DNA from: Priapulus caudatus | Taxonomy: Eukaryota > Priapulida > Priapulimorpha > Priapulimorphida > Priapulidae | NCBI RefSeq assembly: GCF_000485595.1 | Contig: NW_014577384.1 | Location: 696,304-719,734, forward strand | DNA length: 23,431 bases | Direction: 5' to 3' | Shown here: positions 1 through 12,306 of the stretch, piece by piece | Numbering within the stretch: the first letter of the stretch is position 1 | Layout of the letters: each line of letters opens with the position of its first letter | Translations under genes and position numbers: made by a program | Notes under the pieces: generated by a model | Told to the model about the DNA's origin: nothing | What the model saw: only the letters and a program-made list of their open reading frames with translations | Database searches by the model: none

Positions 1-47
1 GTCCGATTTGAGCTCAAGTTGGATGAGTTACGCATAGTAAATCGTAG
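1..47 (+). CDS. TUBGCP2: TUBGCP2 exon a (3' end only)
   Basis: The exon is cut by the left window edge. Reading from base 1 gives FELKLDELRIVNR, which aligns without gaps to the FLKK.DELK..N.R stretch of animal GCP2. The donor is CGTAG|gtatta and the exon leaves phase 2. The assignment rests on this alignment and on the phase match to the next exon. Confidence 0.8.
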
Positions 48-3000
48 GTATTATAAGGCTAATAAATGACGAATTTCCCCTGTTTATTGAAGTCACACTC
101 CTTCCCTTTATCTACTCCTGATATATATATAGATAATATAGATGATATATAATATCCTATATTATCTTACTCCTGATAATATGTAAGCAGTATTATATAT
201 ATATATATAGTATTTATGTAAGCAGTATTGGATATTTAAATTCACATGTATCTTCTAAATAGAATAAAATGAGAATGACACTGACAGCATGTTGACACTC
301 TAATTTTTCTTATTTATTTTTCAGTATCAGAGGATTGGATCCTCTTGTTTGTTTATTTGCCAAAATTGCAGACAGTGATCAGGTACAGTACAGATTGAGC
401 ACATGCCTAGTATGTTTAATCAAAAAAGATATATTAGTTACTCTGATTGATGTAAACATAGTTATTGACACCACGAGAATAAGATTAAGCCTATTGAGGG
501 CTCATTGTCCTCGTAGTCTAGCTTTCCATTTCTAAGCATTTCTGAAATGTATTCTGGGTATATAACAGTTTGCTAGATATCTCTCTCGTCACTAGTCGTT
601 TGGAAAACATTTATGTTTCACATAAAATTACAGTAAATGTTACATCTTCTCTTACTGTATAACAGACGCAAGCATTCATAGAAAACCATGCAATAAATAG
701 AGCAACTGCAGCAGGGTATGGGAGCATTGCTGTCTCAACAGATCCTAATCCAGGTAAGGATAAATTTACTGACACAAATTGCCCTATCATAACATAACAT
801 AAACATCTTGATGAAATATCCATTGTTGTTCCATTATTCTAGGATAACCTTAGCTACTAACCATCTTTCTCTTTATGTAGGCAATTCTCATCTGATAAAA
901 AAAATCTGCATTTTTGAACTTATTATCATTGTATTTTACCCTGTACACTCCCACCAACTTTGAAATGCTTGAATACTGAGAGAAAAAGATCATCTAAGCA
1001 TGACCTTATTAAATCTTATTTTACCGTCATATTCAGAGGACAGATTAACAGATGCAGGGACAACCTCATCAACACAGCAAACTTCCATTTCAAAGTTATC
1101 TGCAGAGGAGCTTGTAAAAGTGAGACCCACTTTCGTTACATCTTGGTCTACCTTCTGTAAATTTAGACTGTGGAACTGTATCGTATGATACCTAATTATT
1201 ATTATTATTATTAAATCTTTATTGCATGTAGTTCAAATACAAGTACATGTACTGAGGACAGTCTTTTTCATGGAGAACAAATCTGATAAATGCAATAGTG
1301 TTGAGCAGTTAAAATAATAAAATTTCTGAGTGATACAGTACAAAACAGTGCTATACAATATAAAGAAAAAATATATAGAAGAAAAAAAAACTTCAGCATA
1401 TTCTGTACAAGTAAAGTGATACCTATTGCATGTGTGCTCCTTTCTGAAAGTTGTTCATTCAGTTCCCTAGCCGCGATCTCTTTGTAAATACCATTTAACG
1501 TCGATGCATTCCGAAGTAGTAATTGGTAATTGATAGTGTGCATTCTGTAATCCTAACCATAATCAGCTGTTCGAAATAAGGAAACAATTTTGCTTGTGCG
1601 ACGGACAAGCTACAATATATTTTTGCTTGTCCTGCAAAATGTTTGCTTGTCCTGATTAATAACATAGAAATGTAGTAAATGTGTAATACATTTAATTAAA
1701 TTAAATTTTAGACCCAATATCTTACTCTGAAATTTTAATACAGTTCACTAACAGTTCAAATTAGGCACCAAACTTGAAAGAACATAAAGAAGCACAATTA
1801 TTTATTTTAAGTTATTACTTGTCTTAACAAAGTTGAGGCGATGGTAGAAAATGATGAAAAATTGCTCTAAAAACCTGCTTGTCCAGCAGACAAGCTACTG
1901 GATAGGTGGTCTACTTGTCCTCCGTGGAAATGGACAAGTGAGGACAAACGGATAGCCCTTATTTCGAACACTGATAATGTAGTGGATGTTGCAAAGCTCA
2001 CTCACTATATTATTGTAATACATTGAAATTATGATGAATATAGTATATAAATTTATCGTTCCAACACTTTTGTCGTTTTCAATGGATGTCACAACGTTGT
2101 TCATTTGTATGTCCAGATGGGATGCAAATATAGATATAACATAGTGTGTTCACTTAATTATTGGTGTACGGTTGCGTTTAATTCAGCTGAAGGAGTCGTT
2201 GCACAAGCAGCTTGGCTCGGGGCTACACGTACCATCGGAGACGGTACAGCGCCTCACCCGACCACAGGCGAAAAAAGGTCAGCGATGAAAACTCGCTCGA
2301 ACAGAGTTCTAGCACTTAATGTTCACATTTGAGATGTTCAACTGAAATTTAAGGGGACATAGGAAAGTGTGTAGCACCAAGAAGTAGCAGCTGGTGATTT
2401 TTGGTATTTGGCACAAAAATTAGTGTCTGTCATGTTATAATACAAGGTCAGAAAACTGTAACGTAGCATTGGACCAACTTGTACCAAAGCTGTACGGCAA
2501 AGGTTTTAATCTGATAATACTTCACCTGACAGAAGCACTTAGTTTACTAATGATAATGTTTAATATATAAATAAAAGGGTCAGATTTATGTTCATTGCAC
2601 AGCTTTATTGTGTGCACGTGTTTGTGATTGTTACAGTGAATCCCACGATACCTGTAGAACCAGAATGGTTTAACAGACCAAATCTGACCAACGACTTTGT
2701 CATGCCACGTAATCGTCATCAGCAGGAGGTGAGGAAGTACAGAGTGATCGACCGTTCTATGTGTGATAATCTCCACCCAATAATACGCGATGAAGATAGT
2801 ATTGCCATCTGCTGTAAAAGTCAAAATTTTATCAATTAGTTCATTGATTGAGTCTTGCCACTGCCATTTGTTGCTAGGTATAAATGATAGTGCTTGTATG
2901 TAAATGCATATGTTAATATCCCTGTATTATAGCTTTACATCTTTTTTATTGCTCACAGATCACCCCAATAGGCAGTCTACCCACTTCTGCACAGGAGCTG

Positions 3001-6000
3001 TTGATCATATCAGACCTCTTGTTCTGTATGCAGGTATGAATCCCATAGCTGTATACACACGGTGTTAAATCTTCAGATAGTTACAGCTACAGTAAATGGT
3101 GCATTGCCATGGGAGGAAGGTGACACAGTGTGGCTAGGATTCGTGCTTAACCTGAGGTTAAGAATAACTGTTTTTATGACTGCTACTTTGTTGAGCTGCA
3201 CATACAGTAAGACTGATGTTTATGATGCATGTAGTCTTTAACACATTTTGTCATTTTTGCAGTATCAGATAATGTACTAGCAATTGTAATTATAGTCAAT
3301 TAGAGATGACAGAGAGACAGTTTATACCTGTCTTTACGAAGCATACTGCATGCTTAGCCAATTACTGATTCATAATTCAACTGAGTCACATAAATTTCTG
3401 CTCTCTAAACAATCACATCGTTTGAAAGTGCAATACTGCAGCTGCTCTTATATTATTTTGTGGATTTACTAGTTTATATTATATTCTTATAGTGGTAACA
3501 AATTTGAGATTCACCTCATTTGTGTTTAAATTTTATGATAGGTTTGATGTCGGCAACAATTTAGTATCTATATGATACCGTTTTAATGTTTTGTAGTTAT
3601 TTCTTAGCATCGTCACTACATCGCAGTACTGAGTCCATCTTGTATCAAATGTCCTAGTGATTATAACCGCTGCGTGTACATATAAATATAAAATGCTGGC
3701 ATAATTTAGTCTCACCAGTATTAGGAAATTTTGTAAAATTCGTAAAGATACATTTTTCTCAATCCAGGGCATTCCTGGACAGTACGTCACACTCGATAAA
3801 AAGTCAGAAGACTCTTGGACATTCTCGGTTGATGAGTCATTGGGTATGTAATATCAACATATCTCTCTGTTTGCATCCAAATAAGGTTATACTATGTATA
3901 CTAATACTAATAATAATATTAACAGGAGTAGATAATAGAAGAGAATCTTCTATTATCTACTCCTGATATTAATATATGTTTTAACTAATATGTTACCTCC
4001 AAAATGAAATTCATAATTGTAAATAATGTAATTTGAATTGAATTGAATTGAATTATACCAAGATTGAAAGATAACAGCTGTTTACTAATTGTTTCAATTA
4101 ATTGCACTTGGTAGTGTGCATATTATAATGCACAGGCAACTTGTATATGTAAACTTTATAAATGTATATAAATAATGTTTGTGTTATATATGATAAAGTT
4201 AGACTTATATATGATACTATGAACTTTTTTATTCAAATATCACAATGCCTTTGGTATCCATTTATTGTTAGTTAATGGAGGTAGCATACTGGACAACAAT
4301 GAAGATGTTTCGACCAAATACTGAGTACATTGCTATATTTGCAGATATTTCTCTGAAAGTGCTAACGAAACGAATTCTTCCTCTATGCTCAAACTTTTCG
4401 ACAGTAGCCAGGTTCATTGAATGTAAGTAGTCGGTCACAGCTTGACTCCAATACCATTATAATGATATTTCTATGCCACTTTTGTAACCTTTCAGTTTTG
4501 CATAGCAACTGTCGCATTTTATCAATACTACTTTGTGGCTAGGACGTGATAATTCTGTTCCTAATAGAACTTTATACAGGTTTACAATTGGAAGGTTTCC
4601 TAATGAAATATTTCAAAGTGTTTCTTGTGAATTTTCTTTACGTTTTGTTCGGACAAATCTTGACGGTTGTGTTCTGCCTCCTTTGTAGCCAAGTCGGTGT
4701 TTGTCTGTGGTATGGTGAATCATGCTCTATGCGCTGCCATGAGAGAAGTTATCAAGGTATTTGATGTATCCAGTACAATGCAGGGCACGAAATTCAGATT
4801 TTTTTGCACCGGCCCAGAAGGCTGGTAACAGCAATTTTTTACCAGCCCTCACAAATTTTACCAGCCCTCACAAATTTTGTTTGAAAATCAATGTCAGGTT
4901 TCACGCTTGCATTTTCGATTTCAAATTTATAAAATGTTAACTAATTATGGTGTGATATCCTTCAGGTAAATATCCAGATTTCCAACAGTAATATAGGCTA
5001 TTTGCTCATAATAAATGCTATAAATAAAAATGTAGGTACTCGCTAACACGGCTGAAACCACCAGCTCGGAGGGTCGGTGTTTTGCCAATGTTACGGGCTC
5101 TCCAAATAATTTGCCAGCATATGCCGGTGGGCCAGTGCTAATTTCGCGCCCTGCAATGACAGTCGCCTTGCCATTATCACTGCTAGCATCCTTAGTTGAT
5201 GTGTGGCCGCAATACTTAGTTGCCATGATTACGAGAGGTATGATCAGCATCTCGCTAATTTATTTCTTTTTAATATGAACGTGTGTACGGTGACGTAGCA
5301 CGTTTGAAGCAATAATAGAGTAAATTTATGCGCGAGTATATTTCCCGTACACAAATGTGTGGGTGTGTGTGCATGCTAACGGTTTAGACAGTCAGTTAGT
5401 TAACAGAATTGTGCCTCTTGGATGATATTCTTGAGTGTGGGAAATATATGATGACAATAAGGCTTCCAAGTGAGCAACTGTACATAGTCGTCTTATAGTA
5501 GTTTGACTAGAAGGCTCGTTCATACAGTTTCGGAGTGCAGCTTTTATGCCTTTAACACACTTTTCTTATTGAATATCACAGTAGCAGACAATAGGACTCA
5601 ATACTGACCGCTTTCTATTTTAGAATTACTTCGTGAACATTTGTCAGCTGGAACATCAATTAAAACTGGTAGGTGATTCATTATTCGTATGTACATGTAT
5701 GTATATAACTTACATTAGCATACATATATGTGCATAACTAACAATAGCATACATGTATGTGCATAACTAACAATAGGCCAATAACATGTATGTGCATAAC
5801 TAGACAATAGCATACATGTTTGTGCATAACTAACATTAGCATACATGTATGTGCATAACTAACAATACCATACATGTATGTGCATAACTAACAATATCAT
5901 ACATGTATGTGAATAACTAACATTAGCATACATGTATGTACATAACTAACAATAGCATACATGTATGTACATAACTAACAATAGCATACATGTATGTATA

Positions 6001-9000
6001 TAACTAACATTAGCATACATGTATGTACATACCTACCAATAGCATACATGTATCTAACAATAGCATACATGTGTGTGCATAACTAACAATAGCATACATG
6101 TATGTGCATAACTAACATTAGTGCATCACGGGATAAATCGTTGAAATTCCATTGGATAACGTCGCAGGTACTATGAGGGCACTATTGCTGCGCAGACGCA
6201 TTGTTATTATAACGCATTGTGTTCAGTCACGAATCTCCTGCGTCTGGGCGCCGACGAGAGTTTCGAATTAATGGCGGTTGTTGTTTGTGTTGAGCGTTTT
6301 GTTACATCGAAATGCCACGGCAAATTAGGGAGTATAAAGAAGGTATATAAGCGATGAAAATTAAACAGAAACACTAATTGTATTTTCATACATTTTTTTT
6401 GTAACAAATAACACACAAAATATTACTTGCTGGTGCTAGAAATTCGTGAACGTAGACAGTTTAATACAAATTGAAATTGTTCGTTTAAGAAACTTTGTCT
6501 ATTCACTTGCCAAGTAGATATTTGCCAAGTAGATTGCAAAGTCATGTGATGCACTAAAAACATTAATGCTGTGTGTTGGGGGCACTATGCTGTCATAGTG
6601 TTGCTTTGCGGAGGGAATAGTGCCCTCGCTACCCGCTCGGGGCACTAATACTTCCATCAGCAACACTATGAGAGCATAGTGCCCCCAACAACAGGCATTA
6701 ATATATAAATAGCATACATGTATGTACATAACTAACAATAGCATACATGTATGTGCATAACTCTCTTTCTTGCGCAGTATCTTCTGTGGCTCCGTGGCTA
6801 GTCAATCGTTTGTAGTGGTAGCATCCTGCGTTATGTCCGCAAACCCGGTTCGATCCTGGTCACGGCGCCAACAATGTAACGAGGATGATGACGTTACCTG
6901 TTTCAAAGTAGATTTGTTGTAGAGATGAAAGAAAACTCCAAAGTCAAGCAGTTGTGCAGTGGTGTTAGAAAATAGTATTCTTGTTTCTCAAAACACCCCC
7001 GTGCGTGCGCACAGAGGCACGCATCCACGCGACCCGCACACTCGTCCGTTCCTTTCAACCAAAAACCTTCCATTTATACATTTCTAGCTAACAAAGAAAT
7101 CAGTCGCAGTGCGCGCGACAACCACACACCACTGCCCAATGCACAACAAACTGACTCTCGACCGTTTCTCATCTCCATCATCCATACTACATCAAACGCG
7201 CTGCTGCCGACTAACCCATTATGCAACCACCGTCGCGACATTTCTAATCACCCAACTACTATTTGTAAGATCTGCAAACCACACTTTACAATAGCATACA
7301 TGTATGTACATAACTAACAATAGCATACATGTATGTACATAACTAACAATAGCATACATGTATGTGCATAACTAACAATAGCATACATGTATGTACATAA
7401 CTAACAATAGCATACATGTATGTACATAACTAACAATTAGCATACATGTATGTACATAACTAAACAATAGCATAACATGTATGTACATAAGCGTAACAAT
7501 AGCCACATGTATGTATATAACTAACAATAGCATACATGTATGTACATAACTACATAGCATACATTATTAATAACTAACAATAGCATACATGTATGTACAT
7601 AACTAACAATAGCATACATGTATGCTATTAACTAACAATAGAACACATGATATGTACATAACTAACAATAGCATACATGTATGTGCATAACTAACAATAG
7701 CATACATGTATGTACATAACTAACAATAGCAATACATGTATGTAGCATAACTAACAATAGCATACATGTATGTACATAACTAACAATAAGCATACATGTA
7801 TGTATATAACTAACATTAGCATACATTGTATTTACATAACTAACAATAGCATACATGTATGTACATAACTAACAATAGCATAACATGTATGTATATAACT
7901 AACAATAGCATACATGTATGTACATAACTAACAATAGCATACATGTATGTACAAAATAACAATAGCATACATGTATGTGCATAACTAACAATAGCATACA
8001 TGTATGTTACATAACTAACAATGAGCATACATGTATGTACATAACTAACAATAGCATACATGTATGTATATAACTAACATTAGCATACATGTATGTAATA
8101 ACTAACAATAGCATACATGTATGTATATAACTACAAAGACATACATGTATGTACATAACTAAATAGCATACATATATGTAATAACTAACAATAGCATACA
8201 TGTATGTACATAACTAAGTGTCTAACATTAGCATACATGTATCTAACAATAGCATACATGTATGTGCATAACTATCAATAGCATACATGTATGTACATAA
8301 CTAACAATAGCATACATGTATGTACATAACTAACAATAGCATACATGTATGTACATAACTAACAATAGCATATATGTATGTACATAACTAACGCTCATAG
8401 GGTCTATGTCCCCCAGGGTACTGCCGGAACGTACCCTGGTAACTATTTTATATGGTTAGGGTTAGGGAGTAGGCGTAGGCGACTCCCTAGACTCGTTAGT
8501 GGAGTAGGCGAGATCTGGTCCGGCATTTTAGATAGTACCAGGGTACGTTCCGGCAGTACCCTGGGGGACATAGACCTTCTCAGCATAACTAACATTAGCA
8601 TGCATGTATCTAACAATAGCATACATGTATGTACATAACTAACAATAGCATACATGATGTACATAACTAACGTTAGCATATATGTATCTAACAATAGCAT
8701 ACATGTATGTGCATAACTAACATTAGCATATATGTATATACATAACTAACAATAGCATATATGTATATACATAACTAACAATAGCATACATGCATGTATG
8801 TACATAACTAACAATAGCATACATGTATGTACATAACTAACGTTAGCTTACATGTATGTACATAACTACTTGTTTATTGTCCTGAAGAGAAGTACATGTA
8901 TACATTACTGCGAGTAGCATTTTTGACTATATTCGTCATTTATTTGCTGAAAAAGACCGGAAAACTCTCAGTGCTATCATAATTGATATCATCTTGTTAA

Positions 9001-12000
9001 AATCCATGACAGTCTGCATATGGAGCTAGCCCAATGTATGTGTGCTTGCATGTGCATGTGAGTGTGTGTGTGTGTGCGTGTGCGGAGTGCGGTGTGCGTG
9101 TGCGTGTGCGTGTGCGTGTGCGTGTGCGTGTGCGTGTGCGTGTGCGTGTGTGCGTACGTGTGTGCGTGCATGTGTGTGTCGGTGTCGGTGCGAGCAAGCA
9201 CTAGGTTTTCTGCAAGCCCTTTTTTGTGCCAGTATATCTACCTATGTAAAATTAGTAGCTGCAAGATTCCCATTGCATTAGTTGGGCAGATAAGCGTCTA
9301 TGTCCCCTTGACCTCTGTTTGACCTCGCTCGTTTAGCTATATTCTGACTAATATATATATATATATATAATATATAATATATAGGGTTAGGGTTAGGTTA
9401 GGGTTAGGATTAGGGTTAGGGTTAGGTTAGTCAGAATAGCTAAACGAGCGAGGTCAAACAGAGTCAGGGGGAGAATAGACCCTACGAGCTGTAGTTGGAG
9501 AAACCCGTTTTTCCAGTGTTTCCAATTTTTTTTCTTCTAATAACTTTAACGTTTACTTAATTTTATACTATGCACTATTAGTAAACCCATTGGTTGTTTT
9601 CATAGTTAGTCTCCTCTTTTTTACTTTACGTTTATTATAGGCGCGATGCTCACTCTCCACAAGCTGTTGGTTCTTCGTGGCAGCCTGCTCAGAGGTCATG
9701 GAGGTCATGGCCATGCATTGCGACGGCAATCAACAAGGCAAGTTGAACAGGTTTAATAAATTAGTTCTCATGGGTTAAAAAAACAACAACTAGAGTAGAA
9801 TTTGTTAGCACCAGGTGTCTGGCTGATGGAACGTGAACATGCTAAGTTGGCTCAACTATTCGTGTACTGTAATAAGGATATATTACAGCTGAAGCTGTAG
9901 AGATACAAGATTGCGATGATGTGAGCAGATTTCGCTGCAAAATTTCCTGTCCATTTTATTTCTGTAACGTTTGCGATGATGGTGCGAAAATTTGTGCATA
10001 CATGTCTGCAGTGATTTCATTTGTTTTAGCAGGCGATGACTAGTTCTGAGTTATCTGTCTTTATCGTTTTAGGTCAAGTAAAGTGGAGCAGTCCTCAGTC
10101 TCCTTCATGAAAGAACAGTTGAACGACCGGGTAAATACATCTAATTTCGTTCCAATACATAGTTGAAATAGAAAGTGCGGCAGGTGTGTGTTTTGCGTTG
10201 TGAGGTTTCTAGTGATTACTATCAAGTGAAATTGCACTAGTTATTGTAGAGTTATTACGTGTGAATTCCAATATGGCCGCGATAACGAAACATTGAAGTA
10301 TTACTATCTTGGGTTCTAAATTACTGTGGCGCTGAAATTTAGTACCAAGGGCATTTCGTCATGCAGTGGTTATAATAATGAATTAATTTGAAATGTTGAC
10401 AAACGCATATGCAGCCATTTTAAATTCCAATATGGCCACATGAAAAAAATTGAACATTACTATCTTGGTTCTAAATGACATGTGGCGCTTTATATTTGGT
10501 ACACAAGAGCATTTGACATGCTGAGTTCAATAACGGATTGATTTGACATGTCTGACAAACCCATATGGCAGCATTTGAATTCCAGTATGGCGACATGACG
10601 AAAACATTGAACATTACTTATCTTGGGTTCTCAAATGACTTGCGGCGGCTGAAATTTGGTACACAAAGAGCATTTTGCCATGCTGAGTTCAATAATGAAT
10701 TGATTTGACATGTCTGACAACCATATGGCAGCCATCTTAAATCCAGTATGGCCGACCTGACGAAATGCTGAAATCTTAGGTTCTAAAATCACGTAAGCAC
10801 TGAAACTTGAAAACTCAAGGAATATTTTTATATGCTGATTCAATTGTTTAATAGAGCGAAGCAAAAGCCTATTCCAAAATATTTTTCCTCACCAATTGAA
10901 AGCTGTAACATGCCGCAAGACGTTTCCAATCCATTTTACTTCTCCTGTTGCTCATCTGGGAAGCATTGAGCAAAAAACACAGTTTCTTGCATGGTAGATT
11001 AGCTGCGGAACATTTGCAATTTCCAGCACACCGTTTCTTACATTTGCACTTGATCAGCTCTCGGCACCGCCTTTTGAGGCCTCTGCCATTATTGTTCAAA
11101 ATGGAACGCCAGCCATCATCAGCATTTTTCGCGCCATCCCAATCTGCAGGTGAAGGCAGCTCTGGTTTGCAATTTGAGACTGTCCCCAGATGTGACCAGC
11201 TGAAAGACTGCCCTCTTCATATGTTGACGCAGTGACTCCTTTGTTGGTGGAATGTTTTCGCAATTGCCGATTTCCCTGAGCCAAACAGCTGCTGTCCGTG
11301 CTTCTCTTTACTTTCTTCAGAGGCGAAGTTCTACTGTACAGAGCACGAAGAACGCTCTCTATGTTGTTTCATACATCTTTGTTACTTCAGCTGGTGCATG
11401 TGAGAGATGATTGAAGTCCTCCTTCAAGTTAGGCATGGAATTCCATAATATTCCACCGGATCCTTTTGCCAATCCCAGATATGGCAGAAACAGTATCTCA
11501 TCGGGAAAGCAGCGTGCAGGAACAAAAGGCCCCATGAGCGTTCAGGGCCATGTGATCGCAATAGCGTGAGCAGCTAATGTGCCTGAAATTGTTTCCATGT
11601 CCAAATGCCAACAGCACATTGCACAGTCGTTCCATAACGCTTGCCCATCGCGATCGCCAACACAACCACATCGTGTCCGTTGCATGAATTACTATACTTC
11701 TGTGCCTCCGTGATATGCATGCCAAGCATGTAGCAACATGCGTGAATCAGCCTCTATCATGCGTACATGGTTAATTTGAGAAACATCGAATGGGGCTTTG
11801 ATTTACCTCTTCTTCATTGGTTGTTTAGAAGTATTTTCCCTTCTGGAACAGCCATCGTTTGGCAGAACATACCAGGAGGAAACTGAATAGTGTCTTTTTG
11901 TTGGAATCTACACGAAGGAAGGCTGCTCCAGTTTCGTGTGACGGATGGGATNNNNNNNNNNNNNNNNNNNNNNNNNCATAACTAACAATAGCAGTACAGT

Positions 12001-12258
12001 ATGGTGCATAACAAAATAGATACATGGATGTTCATAAACTAACAATAGGCATACATATATGCTAATAGACTAACAATAGCATACAAGTATTACATAACTA
12101 AACAATAGCATATATGTATGTACATAACTACAATAGGGCATACATGTGATTATACAAACTAACAATAGCATACATTTATTACTATATGACTACGATGATA
12201 AGATACATGTACTGTACAAACTAAACAATAGCATCTATGTTAGTGTACACTAACTAAC

Positions 12259-12306
<48 letters not shown>

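Larger units (their letters stand above)
8873..10260. repeat. Segmental duplication copy A (partner of 12907-14065)
   Basis: From CTTGTTTATTGTCCTG to TTATTACGTG it can be aligned base by base with copy B, including GT-rich tract, two exons and introns. Differences are mostly single-base indels, plus the 204-bp fold-back insertion at 9286-9489. Similarity stops abruptly at about 10260, where A enters unrelated repeats. Confidence 0.9.

Noticed and set aside
6789-6869. Functional tRNA gene
   Set aside because: The D-loop is far too long, the anticodon stem pairs poorly and the acceptor has a mismatch, so I call it only tRNA-like.
7372-8201. Minus-strand open frames with YVHTCMLLL-type repeats
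   Set aside because: They are translations of the 29-bp minisatellite, broken and restarted by its indels. No start context, domain or conservation is visible.
5690-8872. CRISPR-like array of 29-bp repeats
   Set aside because: Units are directly adjacent, with no spacers, and lie in a eukaryotic intron.
8989-9322. Open frames rich in Cys-Val or His-Thr, both strands, and their copies at 13043-13308
   Set aside because: Translations of the GT/GTGTGC microsatellite.
9384-9430. TTAGGG tract as a real chromosome end
   Set aside because: Tracts are short, lie in the middle of a gene and sit in the loops of bounded fold-back elements.
10948-11235. 95-residue plus-strand frame
   Set aside because: It is the antisense of the transposon-protein relic, whose cysteine pattern is meaningful only on the minus strand.
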